Of a stretch of DNA of 64,000 nt, positions 8,128 to 17,293 are shown piece by piece (within the stretch, counting starts at the first letter, position 1; every line of letters begins with the position of its first letter). Made by a program: the position numbers and the translations under genes. The notes beneath the pieces are model-generated. The model was not told the origin of the DNA and did not search any database. It saw only the letters and a program-made list of their open reading frames with translations. Origin of the DNA: Arthrobacter sp. H35-D1 (GTDB taxonomy: Bacteria > Actinomycetota > Actinomycetes > Actinomycetales > Micrococcaceae); the NCBI RefSeq assembly GCF_030063185.1, contig NZ_JASISP010000012.1, positions 1 to 64,000 of the forward strand, given 5' to 3'.

Positions 8128-9759
8128 ATGCGTTACTCACGCACTTCCAAAGCATTGGGCGTGGCAGCAGTACTGGCCTTGACCCTCACCGCATGTGGCG
8201 GCTCGGATGGCGGCGGCAACGCCGGCGGCGACACCAGCAAGGTTATTACGGCCGACAACACTGAACCGCAGAATGGCCTGCTCCCCGCCAACACCAACGA
8301 AGTTGGCGGCGGAAAAGTCATGGACCTCGTCTTTTCCGGCCTCGTCAGCTATGACGTCAACGGGAAGATTGTCAACGAAATCGCTGACTCCATTGACACC
8401 AAGGATTCACAGAACTACACCATCAAGCTCAAGTCCGGCATGAAGTTCAGCGACGGTAGCCCCGTCACGGCCAAGAACTTTGTGGACGCCTGGAACTTTG
8501 GCGCTGCTGCGAAGAACGCACAGCTCAACAGCTACTTCTTCGAATCCATCAAGGGCTACGACAAGGTCAACGCCGAAAAGTCCACCGAGGACAAGATGGA
8601 AGGGCTGAAGGTTGTCGACGACACCACCTTCACCGTCGAGCTGGCACAGCCAGAGTCTGACTTCCCGCTGCGCCTGGGCTACACGGCGTTCTACCCGCTG
8701 CCCGAGTCGGCTTACGACGACATCGATGCCTTCGGGCAGAACCCGGTGGGCACCGGCCCCTACAAATTGGCGGAAGGCGGTTGGAAGCACGACGTCAGCA
8801 TTGAACTGGTGCCGAACGAGAATTACGAAGGCCCGCGCAAGGCAAAGAACGGCGGCGTGACCTTCACGATCTTCAGCAACCCGGATGCTGCCTATACCAG
8901 TGTGCAGTCCGACACCTTGGACATTTTGCAGCAGGTCCCCCCGAGCGGCCTGCAGAACTATGAGTCAGACTTCAAGGGCCGCTTCGTCAACCAGCCCTAC
9001 GCCGGCAACGCCACCATGACGATCCCCAGCTACCTCCCCGAATTCGAGGGTGAGGCGGGTAGCATGCGCCGCCAGGCGATCTCCATGGCGATTGACCGCC
9101 AGCAGATCATCGACAAGATCTTCTACGGCACCAAGAAGCCTGCCGTCGAGTTCACCTCTCCGGTGATTGACGGCTACAAGGCAGACCTGCCCGGCAACGA
9201 GGTCCTGAAGTTCGACGCCGCCAAGGCCAAGGACCTGTGGGAGAAGGCCGATGCGATCAAGCCGTGGCCGGCAGGCAAGGTCTTCACCATCACCTCCAAC
9301 ATCGACGGGCCCGGCAACAAGGAATACATCACAGCCATGGCCAACCAGATTTCCACTAATCTGGGCATCAAGGCCCAGCTGAACCCGGTCTCCTCCTTCA
9401 AGGAGATGCGTGAGCTGGTCAACAAGAAGTCTCTCACCGGTGCATCACGCGCCGGCTGGCAGGCCGACTACCCGTCGCTGTACAACTTCCTCGGCCCGCT
9501 GTACGGCACCGGGGCTGGCTCCAACGACGGCAACTACTCCAACCCGAAGTTTGACGAGAAACTGAAGGAAGGACTGGCCCAGACCAGCGTTGAAGCAGGA
9601 AACAAGATCTTCAACGAAGCACAGGAGATCCTGCTCAAGGACCTGCCTGTGGTGCCCCTCTGGTACCAGGCAGCCCAAGGCGTCTGGAGCAACAACGTGA
9701 ACAACGTTGAGTTCGGGTGGAACGGTGTTCCGCTGTACTACAACGTGACTGCCAAGTAA
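8128..9759 (+). CDS. Oligopeptide ABC transporter substrate-binding lipoprotein
   Basis: This 543-residue solute-binding family 5 protein delivers peptides to the OppBC-type permease encoded just downstream. The signal peptide ends in a lipobox LTAC at about residue 23, followed by a Gly/Ser linker. Family signals include MKFSDGSPVTAKNFVDAWNFG, NPVGTGPYKL and SRAGWQADYPSLYNFLGPLYG. ATG 8128 is preceded by AAGGAGG and gives a normal lipoprotein signal, so the upstream in-frame ATG at 8086 is unlikely. A terminator separates it from the permease genes, which would make the binding protein the most abundant product. Confidence 0.95.
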   Translation: MRYSRTSKALGVAAVLALTLTACGGSDGGGNAGGDTSKVITADNTEPQNGLLPANTNEVGGGKVMDLVFSGLVSYDVNGKIVNEIADSIDTKDSQNYTIKLKSGMKFSDGSPVTAKNFVDAWNFGAAAKNAQLNSYFFESIKGYDKVNAEKSTEDKMEGLKVVDDTTFTVELAQPESDFPLRLGYTAFYPLPESAYDDIDAFGQNPVGTGPYKLAEGGWKHDVSIELVPNENYEGPRKAKNGGVTFTIFSNPDAAYTSVQSDTLDILQQVPPSGLQNYESDFKGRFVNQPYAGNATMTIPSYLPEFEGEAGSMRRQAISMAIDRQQIIDKIFYGTKKPAVEFTSPVIDGYKADLPGNEVLKFDAAKAKDLWEKADAIKPWPAGKVFTITSNIDGPGNKEYITAMANQISTNLGIKAQLNPVSSFKEMRELVNKKSLTGASRAGWQADYPSLYNFLGPLYGTGAGSNDGNYSNPKFDEKLKEGLAQTSVEAGNKIFNEAQEILLKDLPVVPLWYQAAQGVWSNNVNNVEFGWNGVPLYYNVTAK

Positions 9760-9777
9760 CCACAGCAATGCCGTGAC

Positions 9778-9823
9778 AAAAAAGGGGGAACCAGGCGTGA
9801 ACAGCCGGGTTCCCCCTTTTTTT
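9778..9823 (+). terminator. Intercistronic terminator between binding protein and permease genes
   Basis: AAGGGGGAACC pairs with GGTTCCCCCTT around a ~17-base loop, flanked by an A-run before and seven or more T after. It lies inside the transporter locus, so it probably lowers transcription into the permease genes. Confidence 0.85.
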
Positions 9824-9974
9824 GCCCGGACTCACATAGTGTTGCCTTCACTACGTGATATTTTTCGTGCAGGATGGCGTGGACGATCCCAACGGCACTC
9901 TGCATAGTCAACTATTGAACAGGTAATTTAATGAATGATTTGTGCTTGCGGATGAGGGACATGGTGGTGCCGTA

Positions 9975-10901
9975 ATGCTCATGTTCACGCTCCGACGCTT
10001 CCTGCAGCTGATTCCCGTGTTTTTTGGGGCCACCCTGCTGGTCTATTTCTTGGTCTTCGCGACCCCGGGGGACCCCATAGCGGCCCTGTCCGGCGGCAAG
10101 CCGATGGCCCCGGCCGTCGAAGAGGCCCTCCGCGCCCAATACAACCTGGACCAGCCGTTCTGGATCCAATACGGGCTGTATCTGAAGAACTTGGTGACGC
10201 TGAACCTTGGCCAAACCTTCTCCGGCCAGGAGGTGGCAGCCGTGATTGGCCGCGCCTATCCGGTCACGGCCCGCCTGGCCATTATGGCCTTGGCATTCGA
10301 AGCGATCTTTGGCGTGCTCTTCGGCGTCATTGCCGGGCTTCGGAAAGGCAAGCTGTTTGACGGCACTGTCCTGGTGGGCTCGCTCATCGTCATCGCCGTG
10401 CCAACCTTCGTCCTTGGCTTCGTCCTCCAGCTGGTGGTCGGCGTGCAACTTGGCTGGGCGCGTCCCACAGTCTCAGGCACGGCGCCGTGGGATGAACTGG
10501 TGCTTCCGGCGCTGGTGCTGGGGCTTGTGTCCCTGGCCTACGTCATCCGACTCACCCGTGCATCCATCAGCGAAAATATGAGCGCCGACTACGTCCGCAC
10601 GGCAACGGCCAAAGGCCTGAGCCGCCGCCGCGTGGTGATGGTCCACATCCTGCGCAACTCGCTGATCCCGGTGGTGACCTTCCTCGGTGCGGACCTGGGC
10701 GCCCTCATGGGCGGGGCCATTGTCACAGAGGGCATCTTCAACGTCCCCGGAGTTGGCAACCTGCTCTACCAGGCCATCTTGAAGGGCGAAAGTGCCACGG
10801 TGGTTGCCGTCGTCGGCATTCTGGTCATTGTGTTTGTCGTCGCCAACCTCGTCGTGGACCTTTTGTACGCGCTGCTCGACCCAAGGATTCGCTATGTCTG
10901 A
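9975..10901 (+). CDS. Peptide ABC transporter permease (OppB/DppB type)
   Basis: The 308-residue product is a six-helix inner-membrane permease. It begins MLMFTLRRFLQLIPVFFGATLLVYFLVFATPGDPI, the typical OppB N-terminus, and carries the permease signature region RTATAKGLSRRRVVMVHILRNSLIPV that docks with the ATPase. It ends VVDLLYALLDPRIRYV, as usual for the family. The start at 9975 follows the family pattern; the ribosome-binding site there is weak and ATG 9981 is possible. It overlaps the next permease gene by 8 bases. Confidence 0.93.
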   Translation: MLMFTLRRFLQLIPVFFGATLLVYFLVFATPGDPIAALSGGKPMAPAVEEALRAQYNLDQPFWIQYGLYLKNLVTLNLGQTFSGQEVAAVIGRAYPVTARLAIMALAFEAIFGVLFGVIAGLRKGKLFDGTVLVGSLIVIAVPTFVLGFVLQLVVGVQLGWARPTVSGTAPWDELVLPALVLGLVSLAYVIRLTRASISENMSADYVRTATAKGLSRRRVVMVHILRNSLIPVVTFLGADLGALMGGAIVTEGIFNVPGVGNLLYQAILKGESATVVAVVGILVIVFVVANLVVDLLYALLDPRIRYV

Positions 10902-11889
10902 GAACCCCACTCCCAACAAAGACCTGAACCTGCGGCAGGGGAAAACCTCCAGCCGCGTCATTGAACATTTCGTGGCACCGCTGGAGGAAACCCCGCTGGC
11001 GGCCATTGACAATGTTGACGAGACATCGGCCCCGCTGAGCCTGTGGGCGGATGCCTGGCGCAATTTGCGCAAGCAGCCCCTGTTCATTATTTCGGTCCTG
11101 CTGATTCTGGTGGTGTTCGTCGTGGCGATCTTCCCCCAGTTCTTTGCCCACGTTTCACCCAGCAGCTGCAGCCTGGCCGACTCGGCTGAGGGTGCGCGGC
11201 CCGGGCACCCCCTCGGGTTCACGCTGCAGGGCTGCGATGTGTACTCGCGCGTGATCTACGGCACGCGGGCATCCTTGACGGTGGGTATTTTCACCACCAT
11301 CGGAGTGCTCATCATCGGCGGCATCATGGGTGCCTTGGCCGGCTACTACGGCGGCTGGTTGGACATCATCTTGGCCCGCCTCGGCGATGTGTTCTTTGCG
11401 CTGCCGCTGATTCTCGGCGCCATTGTCATCAACCAGCTGCCTTCCTTCCGCGACAACCGAAGCGTCTGGACGGTGGTGGTGGCCCTGGTGATCTTTGGCT
11501 GGCCGCAGATTGCCCGCATCACCCGCGGCGCCGTCATTGAAAACCGCAATGCCGACTTTGTCACGGCGTCCAAGGCATTGGGCCTTTCCCGCTTTGCAGC
11601 CCTGTTGCGCCACGTGCTGCCCAACTCCCTGGCCCCCATCATCGTCGTGGCCAGCATCTCACTGGGCACGTTCATCGTGGCCGAGGCAACGCTGTCCTTC
11701 CTGGGCATCGGCCTGCCCCCGACCGACATTTCCTGGGGCAATGACATCGCGAACGCACAGCCCCAGGTGCGCAACAACCCCGGCGTGCTCCTCTGGCCCG
11801 CTGTTGCGCTGTCCATCACGGTGTTGAGCTTCATTATGCTCGGCGACGCCCTGCGCGACGCGCTTGATCCCAAGGCAAGGAAGCGGTGA
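10894..11889 (+). CDS. Peptide ABC transporter permease (OppC/DppC type)
   Basis: The 331-residue partner permease has a long N-terminal cytoplasmic region, a first helix PLFIISVLLILVVFVVAIFPQFFA, a periplasmic segment, then the transport domain. The docking motif is VTASKALGLSRFAALLRHVLPNSLAPI, and the protein ends LGDALRDALDPKARKR, as in OppC proteins. ATG 10894 overlaps the end of the upstream permease gene and gives a standard length. The ATPase gene starts 5 bp after the stop. Confidence 0.93.
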   Translation: MSENPTPNKDLNLRQGKTSSRVIEHFVAPLEETPLAAIDNVDETSAPLSLWADAWRNLRKQPLFIISVLLILVVFVVAIFPQFFAHVSPSSCSLADSAEGARPGHPLGFTLQGCDVYSRVIYGTRASLTVGIFTTIGVLIIGGIMGALAGYYGGWLDIILARLGDVFFALPLILGAIVINQLPSFRDNRSVWTVVVALVIFGWPQIARITRGAVIENRNADFVTASKALGLSRFAALLRHVLPNSLAPIIVVASISLGTFIVAEATLSFLGIGLPPTDISWGNDIANAQPQVRNNPGVLLWPAVALSITVLSFIMLGDALRDALDPKARKR

Positions 11890-11893
11890 GACC

Positions 11894-13657
11894 ATGTCAA
11901 ACTACGAAACAGGCATGATCGGGAACAACCCGGCCAAGCAGTCAGACGACACTCCCTTGCTGGTGCTCAAGGACCTGGCCATCACGTTTGAGACCTCCAC
12001 CGGCCCCGTCGAGGCGGTACGGAAGGCGGACCTGACCATCATGCCCGGCGAGACAGTGGCCATTGTGGGCGAGTCCGGTTCAGGGAAGTCAACCACGGCG
12101 CTGGCCGCCATCGGACTGCTGCCCAGCAACGGGCGCGTCAGCGCTGGACAGGTCATCTTTGACGGTGAAGACATCACCCATGCCAGTGAAAAGCGGATTG
12201 TTGAACTCCGCGGAAGCTCCATTGGCATGGTTCCCCAGGACCCCATGTCAAACCTGAACCCGGTCTGGAAAATTGGTTTTCAGGTCAAGGAGACGCTCAA
12301 GGCGAACGGGCTTGCCGGGTCCAACCACAAGGAACGCGTGACGGAGGTGCTCACCGAGGCAGGTCTCCCCGATGCGGCAGCCCGAGCCAAGCAGTACCCG
12401 CACGAGTTCTCCGGCGGCATGCGCCAGCGCGCACTGATCGCCATTGGACTGGCCTGCCGGCCGCGCCTGCTCATCGCCGACGAACCCACCTCGGCGCTGG
12501 ATGTGACGGTGCAGCGGCAGATCCTTGACCACTTGGACTCGATGACCACTGAACTGGGCACCGCGGTGCTGCTCATCACCCACGACCTCGGCTTGGCCGC
12601 GGAGCGGGCGGAAAAGCTCGTTGTCATGTACAAGGGCCGCGTGGTCGAATCGGGGCCTGCACTGGAGATCCTGCGCAACCCGCGACACCCCTACACCCAA
12701 CGCCTGGTCAACTCCGCCCCGTCGCTGGCATCGCGCCGGCTTCAGTCGCAAAAGGCGAAAGACGCCCTGGCCGCTGCCGCCGAAAACCTCGGAGCCCCGG
12801 CGGAGACTGCCAGGCACGCGCCGTCGTCCTTGGCAAAGCCCGTTCTTCCCAAGGATTCCGGCAAGGGCGACACCTTCCTGGAAATCAAGAACCTGACGAA
12901 GGTGTTCAAGCTCCGCGGAGCACTGGGCAAGTCAAGCGACTTCAAGGCTGTGGACAATGTCAGCCTCAGCGTCAAGCGCGGCACCACCATGGCGATCGTG
13001 GGGGAGTCGGGCTCGGGCAAGTCAACTGTGGCGCAGATGGCACTGAGCCTGCTCGCGCCCACGGAGGGAAGCATCCTGTTTGACGGGGTGGAGGTCAACA
13101 CGCTCAAGGGCAAGGACCTGTTCAACTTCCGTCGCCGCGTGCAGCCCATCTTCCAGGACCCGTATGGATCCCTCGACCCGATGTTCAACATCTACAGGAC
13201 CATTGAGGAGCCGTTGAAGATCCACAAGATCGGCAACGCAAAGTCCCGTGAGAAGAAGGTGCGCGAACTTTTGGACCAGGTGTCCATGCCGTCCTCGAGC
13301 ATGAGCCGCTATCCCAACGAGCTCTCCGGCGGGCAACGCCAGCGCATCGCCATTGCCCGTGCCCTGGCGTTGAACCCGGATGTCATCATTTGCGACGAGG
13401 CCGTCTCGGCCCTTGACGTGCTGGTGCAGGCACAGGTGCTGAATTTGCTCAATGAGCTGCAGGAAGAGCTGGGCCTGACCTACCTGTTCATCACGCACGA
13501 CTTGGCTGTGGTTCGCCAGATCGCCGACCATGTCACGGTGATGCAGACGGGGAAGGTGGTTGAGGCTTCCTCCACCGACGAGGTGTTCAACAACCCGAAG
13601 CAGCGCTACACGCAGGACCTGCTCAACGCCATCCCCGGGGCAACCCTGTTGGTCTAG
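11894..13657 (+). CDS. Fused double-ATPase of the peptide ABC transporter (OppD-OppF type)
   Basis: This 587-residue protein holds two complete ABC ATPase domains that are separate proteins in enterobacteria. Domain 1 has Walker A GESGSGKSTT near residue 58, signature FSGGMRQRA and Walker [13 protein letters not shown]. Domain 2 (from about residue 330) has Walker A GESGSGKSTV, signature LSGGQRQRI and Walker B VIICDEAVSALD. Each half ends with an oligopeptide-transporter C-terminal segment (HPYTQRLVNSAP; QRYTQDLLNAIPG). Such fusions are common in actinobacteria. The chosen ATG 11894 follows the upstream stop by 4 bases. A terminator follows the gene. Confidence 0.95.
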   Translation: MSNYETGMIGNNPAKQSDDTPLLVLKDLAITFETSTGPVEAVRKADLTIMPGETVAIVGESGSGKSTTALAAIGLLPSNGRVSAGQVIFDGEDITHASEKRIVELRGSSIGMVPQDPMSNLNPVWKIGFQVKETLKANGLAGSNHKERVTEVLTEAGLPDAAARAKQYPHEFSGGMRQRALIAIGLACRPRLLIADEPTSALDVTVQRQILDHLDSMTTELGTAVLLITHDLGLAAERAEKLVVMYKGRVVESGPALEILRNPRHPYTQRLVNSAPSLASRRLQSQKAKDALAAAAENLGAPAETARHAPSSLAKPVLPKDSGKGDTFLEIKNLTKVFKLRGALGKSSDFKAVDNVSLSVKRGTTMAIVGESGSGKSTVAQMALSLLAPTEGSILFDGVEVNTLKGKDLFNFRRRVQPIFQDPYGSLDPMFNIYRTIEEPLKIHKIGNAKSREKKVRELLDQVSMPSSSMSRYPNELSGGQRQRIAIARALALNPDVIICDEAVSALDVLVQAQVLNLLNELQEELGLTYLFITHDLAVVRQIADHVTVMQTGKVVEASSTDEVFNNPKQRYTQDLLNAIPGATLLV

Positions 13658-13707
13658 CATTCCTGTTGGCCCAGCATCCTTGTTGGTCCGCGAAGGCTTA
13701 ACTGCAG

Positions 13708-13757
13708 CACTGGCCGGCTCCTCCCCGCGAAGCGGAGGTGCCAGCCAGTGTTTTTTG
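13708..13757 (+). terminator. Terminator of the peptide transporter operon
   Basis: CACTGGC plus GCTCCTCC pairs with GGAGGTGCC plus GCCAGTG with minor mismatches around a ~9-base loop, followed by six T. Confidence 0.85.
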
Positions 13758-13821
13758 TTGGAGCTGATTGCCAGGGTGGTTTGTTGGGGTTCCGCGGGCG
13801 CCTGCGGGTAGATTGGATGAC

Positions 13822-14718
13822 ATGGAAACATCCGCTTTGTTGCCCGGGGTCGGCCCCGATGCCACGATCCTGCTTGTGCATGCCCACCCCGACGATGAAA
13901 CCATTGTCACGGGCGCCACCATGGCTGCGTCCGCTGCCGCCGGTGCGCGCGTTGTGCTGCTCACCTGCACGCGCGGGGAATTGGGGGAAGTCATCCCGCC
14001 GGAGCTGGCCCACCTGGAAGTCAAGGCCGGGAACCTGGCAGACGGTGCGGGGCTTGCCGCGGTGCGGGAACATGAGCTGGCCGCTGCCTTGGCTGCACTG
14101 GGCGTCCACGAGCACCTGTGGCTGGGTCAGGGACCCACCGCTCCTGCCGACGGCCCGGTGGTGTTCCGCGACTCGGGCATGCAGTGGGGGCCTGATGGCC
14201 GTGCCATGGCCGCCGACAAGGTGCTGCCCGGTTCCCTTTCGCGTGCGCCCCTGGCCGAGACGGCCGAACTGCTTGCCGCAGCCATCAGGGAACTGCGCCC
14301 CTCCATTGTCATCACCTACGCCGCAGACGGCGGCTACGGCCATCCCGACCACGTGGGCACCCACCAACTCACCGTGGCGGCCCTGCGCCTGGCGGCAAGC
14401 GCGGGACCCGCTGGTGTTGGGCCGGAAGGCACCGCTGCGGTAGTGACCGGCTGGAAGGTTCCGGCCATTTACGCAATTGTCAGCGACCGGCCCGAACGGC
14501 CCCTTGAAGCCGGGGTGCCGCGGCTGGCCGTGGCTGGCGATGTGGCAGCAAAGACGGCAGCCATGGCAGCCCACAGGACACAAATTACCGTCGCCGGTGA
14601 CCGCTACGCACTGTCAGACAATGTGTGGAAGGACATCTCCGGGGTGGAGGAGTTTGTCGCCGTCGACCCGGCGGGCATTTACGGTCAGGCACAGCCGGAT
14701 CGGAGGGACGCGACGTGA
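13822..14718 (+). CDS. mshB: Mycothiol biosynthesis deacetylase MshB
   Basis: The 298-residue zinc hydrolase removes acetate from GlcNAc-inositol in mycothiol synthesis. Metal and catalytic segments of the PIG-L/LmbE fold are present: HAHPDDETI near residue 21 (His, Asp, Asp) and GYGHPDHVGTHQ near residue 171 (the third His). The stretch LTCTRGELGEVIPPEL is typical of MshB rather than of other LmbE proteins. ATG 13822 was chosen because translation further upstream covers the preceding terminator. The next gene starts with a GTG overlapping the stop (GTGA), indicating translational coupling. Confidence 0.93.
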   Translation: METSALLPGVGPDATILLVHAHPDDETIVTGATMAASAAAGARVVLLTCTRGELGEVIPPELAHLEVKAGNLADGAGLAAVREHELAAALAALGVHEHLWLGQGPTAPADGPVVFRDSGMQWGPDGRAMAADKVLPGSLSRAPLAETAELLAAAIRELRPSIVITYAADGGYGHPDHVGTHQLTVAALRLAASAGPAGVGPEGTAAVVTGWKVPAIYAIVSDRPERPLEAGVPRLAVAGDVAAKTAAMAAHRTQITVAGDRYALSDNVWKDISGVEEFVAVDPAGIYGQAQPDRRDAT

Positions 14719-15197
14719 CGGACTCAACCGGACACCAGCCAACTCCCGCCCAACACCCTGCCGACCCGGACCATCAGCCACCGAGCCCGGCGCAACATCT
14801 GCCGGAGCGAAAATCAGGCACGCCGAAGCCACATCGTTGGGCCGCGCTGGCGGCGGCGGCAGGAGCCGGGATTGGCAGCGGACTTTTGGGCACTTCCCTG
14901 CACGGCCACGCCTGGTACTTCAATGGTGGCGACACGGTGGTCCCCTACGGCGCCGTCCTGGCGCTGCTATTGCTGGCATCCGTGTGCTTGTTCGTGGGCC
15001 TGTGGAGCAGGAATTCATGGGTCGCGGTGGTCTGCGGGGCTGCGGCTTACCTGACGGCAGGGGCCTTGTCGCTGCAACTCGGCTCCGTTGGCATGATCAC
15101 CAACAACCTCCAGGGCACCGTCTGGCTCTACGGGATAGCGGTGGCGACCCCGCTGACGTCCTGGCTCGCCTGGGCCCTGCTCCGCAAGAAAAGGTAG
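14715..15197 (+). CDS. Integral membrane protein coupled to mshB
   Basis: The 160-residue product has a hydrophilic, Pro-rich N-terminus (about 45 residues) and then four likely membrane helices: AALAAAAGAGIGSGLLG, GAVLALLLLASVCLFVGL, AVVCGAAAYLTAGALSL and LYGIAVATPLTSWLAWALL. It ends in RKKR. The GTG start overlaps the mshB stop by 4 bases. Genes for small membrane proteins often follow mshB in related actinobacteria, but no function is established that I know of. Confidence 0.8.
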   Translation: MTDSTGHQPTPAQHPADPDHQPPSPAQHLPERKSGTPKPHRWAALAAAAGAGIGSGLLGTSLHGHAWYFNGGDTVVPYGAVLALLLLASVCLFVGLWSRNSWVAVVCGAAAYLTAGALSLQLGSVGMITNNLQGTVWLYGIAVATPLTSWLAWALLRKKR

Positions 15198-15247
15198 CTG
15201 CTGGCTAGCTGGCAGGGAGGCGTCCCGGACAGGAACGCCCGCCGTTG

Positions 15248-15481
15248 CTACTCCTGTACGCGCTTGGCGCGCCGCACGGGAGGCGGGGGGACAGCCTTGG
15301 CCAACTGGACGTCGTCGTACTTGATGGCGACATTTCCGCAGCGCGTGGCGATGGTGCAGCCACCCTCGTCGCGGTCGCTCAACTCGCCCAAGGCATCGGT
15401 GAGTCCGCCGTCGATCCTGTACCGGACCACCATGCGGGTGCCCAACGGAAGGCCGGCCAAGCGTTCAAGTGCACTGTTCAC
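15248..15481 (-). CDS. Small stand-alone SH3-like domain protein (Rv0428c N-domain type)
   Basis: The 77-residue protein reads LPLGTRMVVRYRIDGGLTDALGELSDRDEGGCTIATRCGNVAIKYDDVQLAKAVPPPP. This resembles the small beta-barrel that precedes the acetyltransferase domain of Rv0428c-like proteins, here without any acetyltransferase. The start is GTG. It lies divergent from fdxA and convergent with the mshB pair. The function of the lone domain is unknown to me. Confidence 0.7.
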   Translation of the reverse strand: MNSALERLAGLPLGTRMVVRYRIDGGLTDALGELSDRDEGGCTIATRCGNVAIKYDDVQLAKAVPPPPVRRAKRVQE

Positions 15482-15587
15482 CTCTTCATACTAAGTCTCG
15501 CCGGGATGCGGGCGCGGCGGTGGTGGGGGATAATGGAAGCACCGGTTCGATCCGTGCCGGACTAAGCTTTTGAGGAAGGATGGTTAC

Positions 15588-15911
15588 GTGACGTACGTAA
15601 TTGCGCAGCCGTGCGTGGATGTCAAGGACAAGGCATGTGTCGAAGAGTGCCCCGTTGACTGTATCTACGAGGGTGAACGCTCGCTCTACATCCACCCCGA
15701 CGAGTGTGTTGACTGTGGTGCCTGTGAACCTGTTTGCCCTGTCGAGGCCATCTACTACGAAGATGACACGCCCGAGGAATGGGCCGAATACTACAAGGCA
15801 AATGTGGAGTTCTTTGACGTGCTCGGTTCCCCCGGGGGTGCGGCCAAGGTAGGAAACACACACACCGACCACCCCATCATTGCGGTGCTTCCGCCGCAGA
15901 ACCAGGACTGA
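15588..15911 (+). CDS. fdxA: Ferredoxin FdxA (7Fe type)
   Basis: The 107-residue ferredoxin carries cysteine clusters CVDVKDKACVEECPVDC and CVDCGACEPVCP, matching the [3Fe-4S][4Fe-4S] FdxA ferredoxins of actinobacteria. The conserved tail region DTPEEWAEYYKANVEFF is present. The start is GTG at 15588, with GAGGAAGGA about 8 bases upstream. It precedes dapC by 9 bp; this fdxA-dapC pairing is common in actinobacteria and the two are probably co-transcribed. Confidence 0.95.
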   Translation: MTYVIAQPCVDVKDKACVEECPVDCIYEGERSLYIHPDECVDCGACEPVCPVEAIYYEDDTPEEWAEYYKANVEFFDVLGSPGGAAKVGNTHTDHPIIAVLPPQNQD

Positions 15912-15920
15912 CCGGCACCC

Positions 15921-17075
15921 ATGACGCCCCCACACGCTTCCAGCAAGCCCTTTGGCCTGCAGCTTCCCGAGTATCCCTGGGATGCGCTGGCGCCCTATCA
16001 GGCCAAGGCGGCCCAGCATCCGGGCGGCGTGGTGAACCTGTCCATTGGCACTCCCGTGGATCCCACTCCGGCCCTGATCCAGGACGCGCTGAAGGCTGCC
16101 GCGGATGCGCCGGGTTATCCCACCACGCACGGCACGGCTGAATTGCGCCAAGCGATCGTGGACTGGTTTGCGCGACGTCGCAACGTGCCCGGGCTGGATC
16201 CCCGGGATGTCATGCCCACTGTTGGCTCGAAGGAGTTGGTGGCTTGGCTGCCGCTGTTGCTGGGCTTGGGCGCGGGCGACGTCGTGGTGCGGCCACGCGT
16301 GGCCTACCCCACCTATGACATGGGTGCCGTGTTTGCCGGGGCCGCGAGTGTTGCCGCCGATTCGCTGGAAGAGCTCGACGCCGAAACCCGCGCCCGGGTG
16401 CGCCTGGTCTGGGTGAATTCCCCGGGTAATCCCACCGGCATTGTGCGCAGTGTGGCCGAGCTGAAGGAGCTGGTCGAGCAGGCGCGGGAGCTGGGCGCCG
16501 TCGTGGCATCGGATGAATGCTATGGCGAACTTGGCTGGGGCGCCTGGGACCCGGAGCACGGCGGCGAAGCAGTGCCCAGCGTACTGGACCCGCGGGTTTG
16601 CGGCGGCTCGCACGAGGGCTTGCTGGCCGTCTACTCGCTGAGCAAGCAGTCAAACCTGGCTGGCTACCGGGCGGCATTTGTGGCCGGAGACAGTGCCATC
16701 ATGGCCAACATGGTCAACAGCCGCAAGCATGCCGGCATGATCGTGCCCCTTCCGGTGCAGGAAGCCATGCGCACTGCCCTGGCCGACGACGGACACGTCA
16801 AGGCCCAAAAGGACCTGTACCGCAGGCGCCGCGCACAGCTCGTGGGCGCCCTTGAGGCGTTTGGGCTCGCCATCCACCACTCCGAGGCCGGGCTGTACCT
16901 GTGGTGCACAGCAGGGGAGGACACCTGGACCACCATCGGCAGGCTGGCCGAACTGGGCATTGTTGCAGGTCCCGGCACCTTCTACGGGGACGCCGGCAAC
17001 GGCTTCGTCCGCGTGGCCTTGACGGGCAGCGACGAGCGCATTGACGCCGCGGCGGAGCGGCTCCGCGGACATTGA
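15921..17075 (+). CDS. dapC: Succinyldiaminopimelate transaminase DapC
   Basis: This 384-residue PLP-dependent class I/II aminotransferase converts N-succinyl-2-amino-6-ketopimelate to succinyl-DAP in lysine and peptidoglycan synthesis. Key segments are NLSIGTPVDPTP, GYPTTHGTAELR, WVNSPGNPTG, SDECYGELGW and SLSKQSNLAGYR, where the Lys is the PLP-binding residue and the Arg contacts the cofactor phosphate. Length and motifs match the actinobacterial DapC. dapD and dapE lie 5 and 10 kb away, so the succinylase branch is well represented in this window. Confidence 0.93.
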   Translation: MTPPHASSKPFGLQLPEYPWDALAPYQAKAAQHPGGVVNLSIGTPVDPTPALIQDALKAAADAPGYPTTHGTAELRQAIVDWFARRRNVPGLDPRDVMPTVGSKELVAWLPLLLGLGAGDVVVRPRVAYPTYDMGAVFAGAASVAADSLEELDAETRARVRLVWVNSPGNPTGIVRSVAELKELVEQARELGAVVASDECYGELGWGAWDPEHGGEAVPSVLDPRVCGGSHEGLLAVYSLSKQSNLAGYRAAFVAGDSAIMANMVNSRKHAGMIVPLPVQEAMRTALADDGHVKAQKDLYRRRRAQLVGALEAFGLAIHHSEAGLYLWCTAGEDTWTTIGRLAELGIVAGPGTFYGDAGNGFVRVALTGSDERIDAAAERLRGH

Positions 17076-17174
17076 TCGCGGCATTTGGCTCCAAGGCCCC
17101 GATTCCCGGCGCAGGATTAGTGCTGAAGAGCAGTTAAGCGGTAGTTTCGTAGATAGCGGTCTAGGCCACCGGAC

Positions 17175-17206
17175 GTTTAATGTGCTGAGTTTTTCTTGGA
17201 TATAAT
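17175..17206 (+). promoter_or_regulatory. Probable promoter of gltA
   Basis: A perfect -10 hexamer TATAAT lies at 17201-17206, preceded by an AT-rich stretch. The best -35-like hexamer is TTTAAT or TTAATG around 17176-17182, which is a poor match. Transcription would give an ~80-base leader before gltA. Confidence 0.55.
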
Positions 17207-17293
17207 CTCAACCGGCGCGGGTCTCCCGCGGGGCATGAAACTTGCACTGAACTAACCAAAGCCTCTCGCAGGCTACCTCATGAAGGGGACTCC

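Noticed and set aside
15536-15560. tRNA-like T-arm sequence with GGTTCGATCC
   Set aside because: No acceptor, D or anticodon arms can be paired around it; it is the leader of fdxA. I found no tRNA or rRNA gene in the window.
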